From positions 1,683,501-1,747,500 of the forward strand of contig NC_010376.1 of assembly GCF_000010185.1 (NCBI RefSeq): a stretch of 64,000 nt of DNA, read 5' to 3'. Shown here in pieces: positions 18,273 to 26,133 of the stretch; positions within the stretch are counted from its first letter, which is position 1; each line of letters opens with the position of its first letter. The stretch comes from Finegoldia magna ATCC 29328 (GTDB lineage Bacteria > Bacillota > Clostridia > Tissierellales > Peptoniphilaceae). The notes under the pieces were generated by a model, which saw nothing but the letters and a program-made list of their open reading frames with translations, ran no database searches and was not told the DNA's origin. A program made the translations under genes and the position numbers.

Positions 18273-18325
18273 TGCAAATCGGAATTTAGGTGGTTGATGA
18301 AACGATTATATAATTAATCAAATTA

Positions 18326-18359
18326 AAAAGGCTAAGAACATCTCTGCTCTTAGCCTTTT
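18326..18359. terminator. Bidirectional intrinsic terminator
   Basis: Stem AAAAGGCTAAGA (18326-18337) / TCTTAGCCTTTT (18348-18359). Runs of A on the left and T on the right let it serve both the rightward island and the leftward PTS operon. Confidence 0.82.
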
Positions 18360-18437
18360 AACTTGCCACCTAAAGACTGTCTAATTTAGTTTTTTTAAAT
18401 TTCTAATTCAACGAGCCTTTTGATAGCCCTTGTGTTA

Positions 18438-19148
18438 TTAAAGAATTGAAAATCCTAATTCTTTTGAATCTTTGCAGAATGTTTTCACTGTGTCTAGTGA
18501 ATATTCGTTCAAATCTTTTCCCATCAATGAAAGTTTCTTGATGATTGCAGGAGTACATGTGATGATGTCTACTCCCAATTCATTTGCTTGGTAAATGTTG
18601 AACACTTCTCTTGGAGATGCCCACAACAATTCGCAACCTTTTTTAGTTTTGCAAATTTCCAATGATTCTTTCATGATTGGCATTGGATCAACGCCTGTGT
18701 CTGCAATTCTTCCGGCAAATACTGAAACGATGCTTGGAACATTGTCAGTCAAGTTGTTTACCACTTCTCTTACTTGATCCACTGTGAAGATCGCTGTTAC
18801 GTTAAGTTTGATTCCTTTTGAGCTAAGTTTTTTCAATAATGGAGCAGTTGATGTTCCATTGCTTGTAGTTACTGGAATTTTAACGTAAACATTGTCTCCC
18901 AATGATGAGATTTTGTCTGCTTCTTTTTCCATTGTTTCCAAATCATCAGAAAATACTTCAAATGATACTGGATATTCTGTAATTTCAGCTAGAACTTTCT
19001 TGGCAAATTCAACGTAATCAGTAATTCCAGCTTTTTTCATTAATGATGGATTAGTTGTGAATCCTGTTACTTTTTTTGATGCCAATGATTCTAGCATGTC
19101 TTCTAATACTGCACCGTCTGAGTAAATTTTTGTATTAATTTTATTCAT
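18438..19148 (-). CDS. Transaldolase-family aldolase (FSA/TalC-like)
   Basis: 236 residues. The short transaldolase fold is shown by GFTTNPSLMKKAG near the N terminus, the Schiff-base lysine in VYVKIPVT, and LNVTAIFTVDQV. Enzymes of this type transfer a dihydroxyacetone unit or split fructose 6-phosphate. It is the last gene of the IIA-IIB-IIC operon, so it probably acts on the sugar phosphate that this transporter delivers, in a pentose-phosphate-linked route. Confidence 0.88.
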   Translation of the reverse strand: MNKINTKIYSDGAVLEDMLESLASKKVTGFTTNPSLMKKAGITDYVEFAKKVLAEITEYPVSFEVFSDDLETMEKEADKISSLGDNVYVKIPVTTSNGTSTAPLLKKLSSKGIKLNVTAIFTVDQVREVVNNLTDNVPSIVSVFAGRIADTGVDPMPIMKESLEICKTKKGCELLWASPREVFNIYQANELGVDIITCTPAIIKKLSLMGKDLNEYSLDTVKTFCKDSKELGFSIL

Positions 19149-19175
19149 TTATACCTCTTTCTCGTCTAGTTCAAA

Positions 19176-20534
19176 TTATTCTTCGTTGTTGATTGCTGTG
19201 TTTTTCTTAGTGATAATTGAAGGAGCGATTAAAACTACTGCCAAAATAGCGATAATAATATAAACTCCGACACTACCCATAGCGTTTCCGATTTTTCCTA
19301 ATAAAATTCCCAAAACTCCGAAGTCAAAATCTCCGAATGTTGTATTGTTGAATCCTAATTGTCCCAAAACTGGAAGCAAGAATGCTGGTAGGAATGCTAA
19401 GAATAATCCGTTGATGAATGAACCAACCATTGCTCCTCTTCTACCACCAGTTGCATTACCGTAAATACCAGCAGTTGCACCACAGAAGAAGTGAGGAACA
19501 AGTCCAGGGATAATCAATACTCCACCGACAGCTCCCAAAATAAACATACCGATTAATCCGCCCACAAAACTACATGCAAATCCCAAAATAACTGCTGTTG
19601 GTGCGTATGGGAAAAATACTGCACAGTCAACTGCAGGAACAGAATTTGGAATTAATTTCGTAGCGATACCTTCGAATGCAGGAATTAAATCTGCCAAAAT
19701 CATTCTAACGCCGGCATATACTACTGCTACACCAACTGAGAAGTTCAACGCAGAAATAATTGCGAACAAGTATGGGTTTTGACCGTTAGCCATTTTGCCA
19801 ACAAAATCTGGACCAGCTTTGATGCTTGCGATCAAATAGAACACAATCATTGTCAACGCTGTTGAAATTGTTGTGTTTCTCAAGAAACTCCATTTTTCTG
19901 GAATTTCGATGTCTTCAGTTGATTTGGAATCTTTTCCAACTAATGAACCGATAAACGCTGACAAATAATATCCCAATGAACCAAAATGACCCATTGCGAT
20001 TTCGTCACCGTCTGTAGCTTTCAATGTGTATTTTTGTCCGATTGCTGGAGAGATAGAACTCCAAGCTCCCAAGATAAATCCACCTGCTACTACCAATGCA
20101 ACGCCTTTAAATCCGATTGCACCTAAAGTTGCTGACAATAGACATGCCATGAAGAAACTGTGGTGACCAGTTAAGAAAATATATTTGTATCTAGTAAATC
20201 TTGCTATTATTAAGTTAAAAATAAGTCCTACTAACAAAATTGACATTGTTTCTACGCCCAAAACTTTTTGCGCAACAGATGTGATAGCTTCGTTATTAGG
20301 AACAACACCAGTAATGTTGAATCCGTGTTGAATCATTTGACTCAATGGATCCAAGTTAGTTACGATAACATTTGCACCTGCAGCCAACATTAAATATCCT
20401 AAAATTGGACCTAATGTACCAGTCATTACCTTGTGAGCTGGTTTTCTAAGTGCGATAAGACCTACCATCGCGATAAGACCCATCAAAAACGCAGGTTCAG
20501 ATAAAATATCCTTTATTACGTTTAAAAATCCCAT
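19176..20534 (-). CDS. PTS permease subunit IIC, ascorbate (UlaA/SgaT) family
   Basis: 452 residues with about ten to twelve membrane segments. Family-like stretches include GTLGPILGYLMLAAGANVIV, GHHSFFMACLLSATLGA, and the C-terminal FFCGATAGIYGNATGGRRGA. It moves and phosphorylates a sugar or sugar acid with IIA and IIB. The ascorbate family also includes carriers of other substrates, so the substrate is open; no ascorbate-degrading lactonase is nearby. AGGAGG precedes the ATG. Confidence 0.88.
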   Translation of the reverse strand: MGFLNVIKDILSEPAFLMGLIAMVGLIALRKPAHKVMTGTLGPILGYLMLAAGANVIVTNLDPLSQMIQHGFNITGVVPNNEAITSVAQKVLGVETMSILLVGLIFNLIIARFTRYKYIFLTGHHSFFMACLLSATLGAIGFKGVALVVAGGFILGAWSSISPAIGQKYTLKATDGDEIAMGHFGSLGYYLSAFIGSLVGKDSKSTEDIEIPEKWSFLRNTTISTALTMIVFYLIASIKAGPDFVGKMANGQNPYLFAIISALNFSVGVAVVYAGVRMILADLIPAFEGIATKLIPNSVPAVDCAVFFPYAPTAVILGFACSFVGGLIGMFILGAVGGVLIIPGLVPHFFCGATAGIYGNATGGRRGAMVGSFINGLFLAFLPAFLLPVLGQLGFNNTTFGDFDFGVLGILLGKIGNAMGSVGVYIIIAILAVVLIAPSIITKKNTAINNEE

Positions 20535-20559
20535 AAATTCCTCCTAAATTTTTTAATTT

Positions 20560-20838
20560 TTATTTGAATTCTTCTAATACTGGAACCAAATCTTCTTCGA
20601 TTTTCTTTCTGTTAGTGTAGCTTTTTACAATCGCTACTTTTTGATCATCTGAAAAAATTGATTTAAATTCCTTAACAGTTACGAAAAGGTCAGCGCCCTT
20701 TCCTACAGCTGCGTTAGAATCACAAGATTCAACGTTCGCTTCAATTCCCATTTCCTTGCAAATAGCTTCCACCTTCATTTTCAAAAGAAGACTACTTCCA
20801 ATTCCATTACCACATACAGTAACAATATTAATCATCAT
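20560..20838 (-). CDS. PTS subunit IIB, SgaB/lactitol-ascorbate type
   Basis: 92 residues. The phosphorylated cysteine is C9 in VTVCGNGIGSSLLLKMKVE, the classic P-loop-like CxxGxGSS of IIB proteins. It passes phosphate from IIA to the sugar bound by IIC. Its start overlaps the IIA end by 11 bp, and IIC follows after 25 bp. Confidence 0.9.
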   Translation of the reverse strand: MMINIVTVCGNGIGSSLLLKMKVEAICKEMGIEANVESCDSNAAVGKGADLFVTVKEFKSIFSDDQKVAIVKSYTNRKKIEEDLVPVLEEFK

Positions 20839-21298
20839 TTCTCTCCTCTAATTTTTTGTTAATAATATCCAACATTTCGTCTTCAGATTTTGCGTTTATA
20901 AGCTCATCTGTAATTTCATCTGAATCCAAAAGCACTGCCAATTGTTGAAGTGCCACAATGTGTGATGAAGAATCCACAGCTGCCAAGCAGAATAAAATTC
21001 TTACCCAGTTGTCCTCGTCTTCTTCTTCGTTTCTAAAATTCACAGGCTCGTTGAGTTTGGTCAAACCAATCGCCATTTTGTTTACATTACCGTTTGGACG
21101 TGCGTGAGGAACTGCAATGTTCGGCGCAAGCACAATGTAAGGGCCCGCAGCCTCAACGCTTTTTATCATGTCTTCTACATATTGTTCGTTAATGTAATCA
21201 TTCTCCAACAAACTTTTTGCTGCAATTCTTATTGCATCCTTCCAATCATTTGCATGATCTTCAATTCTTATCAATTCTTTTTTTATTAAATCGCTCAA
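20828..21298 (-). CDS. PTS subunit IIA, mannitol/fructose (EIIA-2) fold
   Basis: 156 residues. The phosphorylated histidine is H65 in LAPNIAVPHARPNG, typical of EIIA-2. It takes phosphate from HPr. First gene of the PTS operon. GAGGTG precedes the ATG. A hairpin GGTTAACAA/TTGTTAACC sits 27-49 bp upstream of it. Confidence 0.9.
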   Translation of the reverse strand: MSDLIKKELIRIEDHANDWKDAIRIAAKSLLENDYINEQYVEDMIKSVEAAGPYIVLAPNIAVPHARPNGNVNKMAIGLTKLNEPVNFRNEEEDEDNWVRILFCLAAVDSSSHIVALQQLAVLLDSDEITDELINAKSEDEMLDIINKKLEERNDD

Positions 21299-21314
21299 AT
21301 TATCACCTCTTTAC

Positions 21315-21347
21315 AAAAAATAATGGTTAACAAAAGTATTGTTAACC
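21315..21347 (-). terminator. Hairpin upstream of the PTS operon
   Basis: GGTTAACAA (21325-21333) / TTGTTAACC (21339-21347), followed on the minus strand by ATTATTTTTTG. It fits a terminator of the upstream AEC transporter gene. A palindrome this close to the IIA start could also be an operator. Confidence 0.6.
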
Positions 21348-21404
21348 TTATTTTACCATATATTCACAATCTTATATATATCTACTTCAAAAATTTATAC
21401 CAAT

Positions 21405-22346
21405 TTAAAGGATTAAACTACCAATCAAAATTATAACCGGCAAAGTCACCACCGAAAATATCGTCGACAAACACAAAGCCCTCGATGGAAAATCCGTAGA
21501 TTTATTAAACATCAAACAGAAAAGCACACTTACTCCTGCAATCGGAGCTGATGCCATCGCCAACGTTGCAATCTTTGCATCTGTATTCATCGGAATAACA
21601 AACAAAATCGCAATATAAATCAACGGAAACAAAATATTTCTGATAAAAGAAACTTCCCACGCCATCTTGTCTTTGTGAAAAGGCTCTGTAATACTCACGA
21701 AATTTGCGCCGATAATTATCATGCTAAGAGGAGTATTCATACTAGCCAAATAATAAACAGGCTTCGTCACAACATTCGGCATTTTATAAATAACCCCGAA
21801 GAAAAACAAAACAAATCCCAAAACAGACGAAATAATACAAGGATTTTTCACAACTTTGTTCCATTGAATCTTGCCATTTCCAGTCATCTCATACAAACCA
21901 ATTCCATGACTCCACAACAAAATATTGAACACTGCCAAATAAGGAATTGCGAAAAAAGTCCCATCCGCACCAAGCAACGCTTCAATCAGAGGAATTCCCA
22001 TGAAACCACAATTGCTGTAAACCGATGCGAATTTGTACGTACTTATGTTTTCGTTCTTCGAAAATCTATCAAATTTGAACAAAAAATGAGAAATCAAAAT
22101 AGATGAACCCATCAAAACCACCGCAGCGAAGGCAGTCATTGCAAAATTGTTCAAAAGCACTGGCGTAACGGGTCTATTAAAAGCGTTGATAATAACGCTT
22201 GAACCCACAACATACATTACAAACCCAGTCATTTCTTTGATAGTTTCTCTACTGAAAAACCCCGTTTTCGCAAAAATATAGCCCATCGCCATGAACACAA
22301 ACATAATCAAAATCTGCTGCAACGTAACTAAAAAAATAAAAACCAC
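21405..22346 (-). CDS. AEC-family membrane transporter
   Basis: About 313 residues with ten predicted membrane segments. The AEC (auxin efflux carrier) pattern is visible in MGYIFAKTGFFSRETIKEMTGFVMYVVGSSVII and in the mid-protein VYSNCGFMGIPLIEALLGADGTFFAIPYLAVFNI, which carries the NCGFMGIP motif. Bacterial relatives move malate, malonate or other carboxylates; the substrate is not evident. The start is a GTG next to GGGAG and is uncertain. Confidence 0.85.
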   Translation of the reverse strand: MVFIFLVTLQQILIMFVFMAMGYIFAKTGFFSRETIKEMTGFVMYVVGSSVIINAFNRPVTPVLLNNFAMTAFAAVVLMGSSILISHFLFKFDRFSKNENISTYKFASVYSNCGFMGIPLIEALLGADGTFFAIPYLAVFNILLWSHGIGLYEMTGNGKIQWNKVVKNPCIISSVLGFVLFFFGVIYKMPNVVTKPVYYLASMNTPLSMIIIGANFVSITEPFHKDKMAWEVSFIRNILFPLIYIAILFVIPMNTDAKIATLAMASAPIAGVSVLFCLMFNKSTDFPSRALCLSTIFSVVTLPVIILIGSLIL

Positions 22347-22366
22347 TCCCTATATCTAATTATTTA

Positions 22367-22375
22367 ATTATACCA
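22367..22375 (-). promoter_or_regulatory. Extended -10 promoter for the AEC transporter
   Basis: On the minus strand TGGTATAAT is a good extended -10, about 20 bp ahead of the start region. The -35 is weak. Confidence 0.5.
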
Positions 22376-22465
22376 TCATTACAAGAATTTTCTAGTATTA
22401 TTTTAGGTTGTTGATGTGTGAAATAAGTGATTGGAAAACTATCGACGAAATTTTCAGAATTCACT

Positions 22466-22647
22466 AAAGCAGAAAACCAGTTTGCACGAATATCTAGACT
22501 ACGAAAATAAATAAAATCATCACTTGTGAACCTAAAATTGTGAACTCGCGAACGCTCAAACAGCACAATTTTTTAACGGTTCACTTCGCTTGATTTTATA
22601 ATTATTTTCTCCGTATGATATTCTTAGCAAAACTGGTAATCTGCTTT
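22466..22647 (-). repeat. Dispersed inverted-repeat element, copy R4 (reverse orientation)
   Basis: Outer arms AAAGCAGA..ACCAG..TTTGC (left) and GCAAAACTGGT..TCTGCTTT (right) pair; the blocks are GAATATC (22488-22494) and GATATTC (22617-22623). The inner stem GTGAACC/GGTTCAC is the same as in R6. The sequence just right of it (to about 22735) repeats, inverted, the linker that joins R5 and R6, so this locus is a copy of that composite. Confidence 0.85.
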
Positions 22648-22755
22648 TATTTCATTGCAACAAAAACGAAAGAAATCTAAATGTTAAATGAAAAACCAAA
22701 AACTCGTAAATCGCTCATCTGTCTACAAACCACCTTTTTCCGCTCACCATACAAC

Positions 22756-22780
22756 AAAAAAAGAGCATCCCTTGATGCTC
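22756..22780 (-). terminator. Terminator of the flippase gene
   Basis: GAGCATC (22763-22769) / GATGCTC (22774-22780), with a T-run on the minus strand. Confidence 0.82.
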
Positions 22781-22787
22781 CTATAAT

Positions 22788-24248
22788 TTATTTTACTAAT
22801 TTTTTAAGTGGTGTTTTCTTTAATGTCTCGATAAATACTTCATTTTTTCCGAAGAACAAGATCAATGTGTAGCCTAGAATACTTATCAAGAATACTACAA
22901 GTAAGTTTATTGTGTAATGTGTGATAAATTTTGTGACCACAAATTTTGTCAAAAGTATCCACAAAGCACCTGCCACTGCGTATTTCATCGTATAGAATAA
23001 TTTGTCCATTTCAAAGTAGAATTTCGCTTCTTTAAATTCAAATAAGCACACAAGAACTACTACTAACTCTGAAATCGCCGTTGTCACTGCTGCACCATTT
23101 TGTTGCCAAAGTGGTATGAAAATTAGATTTAATCCCACATTTACAAACGCCGATATCGTCGTAGCTTTCAAGTTCAGCGCTTCTTTTCCCAATGGAACGT
23201 TCATGCAAGTTGTGATTACACCACCAGTTATTGCGAAAAATACTGACACTGCTAGAATTTGCAACGAAAGTGTGGCTGCAATAAATTTTTCTCCGGACAG
23301 GATGTAGACGATATTTTTGGATAATACTCCAAGTCCTGTACACATTGGTATCATTAATAATAGCAAAAAGCTTGAAATTTCTGTCAACAAATGTCTAAAT
23401 TCTGTCTTGTCATCTAATGTCGCTGCCTTGGATAGTCTAGGAATTGTAACCATGTAAATTGCACCGAGCATTTGTTTTACAACGGAATACACCTTAACGC
23501 TTACTGCATAAAGTCCCGTGTAAATATCTCCAGAAATCCAGCCAAGCATTGTCATGTCCGCGCTGACATACACCAAAACTGCGATACTATTTGAGAAGAA
23601 TAGCATAATAGGCTTCAAATGCCTTTTCAAATTTAATTTGAATGTCGGTTTCAAACTTACGTATCTTCTCACATGTAGCATATTCGAAACGCACACCAAA
23701 CCATTTACGAAAACCGTAAGTCCTGCGTATCTTAAGTAATCTTCTTGTGTTTTTACTACGAAAAATAATAAAATTACACCCAACGTTTGAATTATGATAC
23801 TTCTGATTGTAATGTACAAATAATCCTCGTGGATTGCATTGACCCATTCAACTCCAAGTGTCGCAAATATTATGCTCAAACTTTGAATGAAAACAAGAGT
23901 TGCATAGTCGTGCATTTTCACAGAAACTACACAGAATATCAATAAACAAATGTAAGAAATCAACGTCGATAACAAGTTGATGGAGAAAACTTCCCTCGAA
24001 AATTGGTTGAGTTTCGTTCTGTTTTCTCTGTATTTGGAACCCTCTCTGACTGCGTAATTGGTAATTCCAAGCGATGCAATCAGCATAAATATTTTAATAA
24101 TTGAATCTCCGTAACTTACCTTTCCCATGTTTGCTACTTGCAAAATTCTCGTAGCGTAAGGAAAAGTTATCAACGGGTAGACAACGCTCAGCCCAACTTT
24201 GATTAAATTAAGCATTGCGTTTAATTTTAGTGATTTTTGCTTTGCCAA
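22788..24248 (-). CDS. Polysaccharide flippase (Wzx/MurJ-type MOP superfamily)
   Basis: 486 residues with about fourteen membrane segments. The N terminus YPLITFPYATRILQVANMGKVSYGDSIIK is typical of O-antigen or teichoic/capsule flippases. It would move lipid-linked sugar units across the membrane. It stands alone here, without glycosyltransferases next to it. The start is TTG at 24248, behind AGGAGAGG. Repeat copy R4 lies beyond its terminator. Confidence 0.88.
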   Translation of the reverse strand: MAKQKSLKLNAMLNLIKVGLSVVYPLITFPYATRILQVANMGKVSYGDSIIKIFMLIASLGITNYAVREGSKYRENRTKLNQFSREVFSINLLSTLISYICLLIFCVVSVKMHDYATLVFIQSLSIIFATLGVEWVNAIHEDYLYITIRSIIIQTLGVILLFFVVKTQEDYLRYAGLTVFVNGLVCVSNMLHVRRYVSLKPTFKLNLKRHLKPIMLFFSNSIAVLVYVSADMTMLGWISGDIYTGLYAVSVKVYSVVKQMLGAIYMVTIPRLSKAATLDDKTEFRHLLTEISSFLLLLMIPMCTGLGVLSKNIVYILSGEKFIAATLSLQILAVSVFFAITGGVITTCMNVPLGKEALNLKATTISAFVNVGLNLIFIPLWQQNGAAVTTAISELVVVLVCLFEFKEAKFYFEMDKLFYTMKYAVAGALWILLTKFVVTKFITHYTINLLVVFLISILGYTLILFFGKNEVFIETLKKTPLKKLVK

Positions 24249-24338
24249 GTTTTTCCTCTCCTATGTGCAAAATTAATACTTACTATATTGTATCATACAT
24301 ATTCATACAGATTATTACAACATTTCAAAATTTACAAC

Positions 24339-24377
24339 AAAAAAATAACCGCCGGCTCAGAATAATGGCGATTATTT
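24339..24377 (-). terminator. Terminator of the double-cubane reductase gene
   Basis: AATAACCGCC and GGCGATTATT form an imperfect stem, with seven Ts following on the minus strand. Confidence 0.7.
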
Positions 24378-24438
24378 TCTAGGTATAACCTATATGGACT
24401 TTTCTATAAACTATTATACCACATTTTTCAAAAAAATG

Positions 24439-25584
24439 TTATAACATTTCAATAAAAGCTCCAATTCTTGTATTTAATTGTCCGATATCCGATTTTGAAT
24501 AATCAGTTTCCACAGCAATGTATGGAACATTTTTCTTATCGTTGCAGAATCTCTTAATTGACAAACCTTCAACTTGGTATGGAGTGCAAGCTTGCAAATG
24601 CATGTCAATAACTCCGTCAACCTTATATTCATCGATTAATTTGTTCAACAATTTCAGTCTGTTTTCGTTTGGACTCACACAAGCGCAACCAATGTTCATG
24701 TATTTTCTAGCAATAGCATCAATCATATCCGGATTGTCTACATCGACATTTTCATCAATAGCCTTAGCACCACCACAGTTTTCGTAACTAACCACAACTG
24801 CGCCATTGTTTTCGACAGCTTCGATAACTTTTTCTGTCGCACCGCCGATAGGACAACCAGTAATCAAAATTCTTGGCTTGCCACTAATGTGCTTGTGTTC
24901 CGACATAACCTTCGCTTTTAATTCTTCAAGCATTTGTGGAATACTTTCCTTGTCGAAATCAAATTGCACACCATTTAAAACATGCCACAATTCTCCACCT
25001 GTGATTGGCAAATCATCAGCCTTCATTATAGAATAGAAATCTTTTACAGCAGATCTCTCCGCGTTTTTTACATCAATTGCATGTTTCAACTTTTCTTCAG
25101 TGATTTCAACACCGAATAAATCTTCGATAGTTTTAATCATCTTTCTGATTTCTTCCTTCCACAAAATAAGACCTTGTTCAGTGTTCTTATTTGGAAGCTC
25201 CATAACATGAACTGGCTTGAATTCTCCCAAATATTCGTACATCTTCTTCTTGCCATCGCAAGTAGTTTCTCCAACAACCAAATCAGAAAAATAGAAAAAT
25301 GGACACTTGTCAGTCAACGCAAAACCATAAGAAGATTTGATGAGTGGGCATAAGTTTTTAGGCAAATCCCTCTCAGCATCTTGAATAGTTTCATCACTTG
25401 TAGCACACAAACTAACACAAGTAGCTCCAGCTGCAACAGCTAACTCTTGTGGAAAAAACGTACAAAAAATCCCTATAATAGGAATATTCTTATCCTTTAT
25501 TTCTTTTACCTTCAAAAAAGCATTTTTACGACTATCTGCAAAATCGTTAAAAACCTCTGGTAATTCTTTCTTTAAATCTACCAT
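24439..25584 (-). CDS. 2-hydroxyacyl-CoA dehydratase-family, double-cubane-cluster reductase
   Basis: 381 residues. The fold belongs to the 2-hydroxyacyl-CoA dehydratase subunit family (FldB/BcrC/HgdB). Conserved cysteines occur in GIFCTFFPQEL, SLCATSD, KNLCPLIK, GCPIGG and ENCGGAKA. Only one such subunit is present, which is the arrangement of double-cubane-cluster proteins rather than of two-subunit dehydratases. Relatives reduce small substrates with ATP-driven low-potential electrons; the substrate is unknown. No activator ATPase lies next to it in this window. GAGGTG precedes the ATG. Confidence 0.85.
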   Translation of the reverse strand: MVDLKKELPEVFNDFADSRKNAFLKVKEIKDKNIPIIGIFCTFFPQELAVAAGATCVSLCATSDETIQDAERDLPKNLCPLIKSSYGFALTDKCPFFYFSDLVVGETTCDGKKKMYEYLGEFKPVHVMELPNKNTEQGLILWKEEIRKMIKTIEDLFGVEITEEKLKHAIDVKNAERSAVKDFYSIMKADDLPITGGELWHVLNGVQFDFDKESIPQMLEELKAKVMSEHKHISGKPRILITGCPIGGATEKVIEAVENNGAVVVSYENCGGAKAIDENVDVDNPDMIDAIARKYMNIGCACVSPNENRLKLLNKLIDEYKVDGVIDMHLQACTPYQVEGLSIKRFCNDKKNVPYIAVETDYSKSDIGQLNTRIGAFIEML

Positions 25585-25744
25585 CTAATCACCTCGTAAC
25601 AAATAATATCATTTAAAATTAGATAATACAAAATGATAATCATTATTTATAGATTTTTTCTATAAATGACTTCTCTCGCTCTCTCCCATGGATGAATTTG
25701 CAGAAAAAATGAGGAAAATTTTTCAAAACAAAAAAACATCGTAA

Positions 25745-25887
25745 AAGAGCGAATCATTCGGAAAAAATTGTTTTAAATTCAATCGAAGAAATCCGTCCAA
25801 AATTTGACCGCGTAAGCTAAGCGTGCTTCAAATTTTAGGATTTCGAGATTAGAATTTATCAATTTTTGTAGACAGATGAGCGATTTG
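25745..25887 (+). repeat. Dispersed inverted-repeat element, degenerate copy R5
   Basis: The GAATATC blocks are eroded, but the inner arms GAAATCC/GGATTTC and AAAATTTGA/TCAAATTTT are intact and differ in sequence from every other copy. The right end (GTAGACAGATGAGCGATTT) also occurs next to R4. Confidence 0.65.
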
Positions 25888-25918
25888 CAAGTTTCCTGCG
25901 TTTTAATTGCAATGAAAA

Positions 25919-26077
25919 AAGCAGATTACCTGTTTTGCTAAGAATATCATACGGAGAAAATAATAATAAAATCAAGCGAAGTGAACCGTTAAAAAATTGT
26001 GCTGTTTGAGCGTTAGCGAGTTTGCGATTTTAGGTTCACAAGCGATGAATTTATCAATTTTTGTAGTCTAGATATTC
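25919..26077 (+). repeat. Dispersed inverted-repeat element, copy R6
   Basis: The blocks are GAATATC (25942-25948) and GATATTC (26071-26077) with inner GTGAACC/GGTTCAC. It is close in sequence to R4. The left outer arm AAGCAGATTACC has no partner on the right, so the right outer arm seems lost. Confidence 0.8.
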
Positions 26078-26133
26078 GTTCGTATCGGTGTCTATTTTTG
26101 CTTTTATTGAAGATATGTTCGTATTTTTACTAC

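Larger units (their letters stand above)
25585..26133. other. Intergenic stretch holding two repeat copies
   Basis: About 550 bp between the starts of the reductase gene and the end of murE. Beyond the reductase promoter area it consists mainly of copies R5 and R6 and their linker. No gene was found. Confidence 0.6.
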
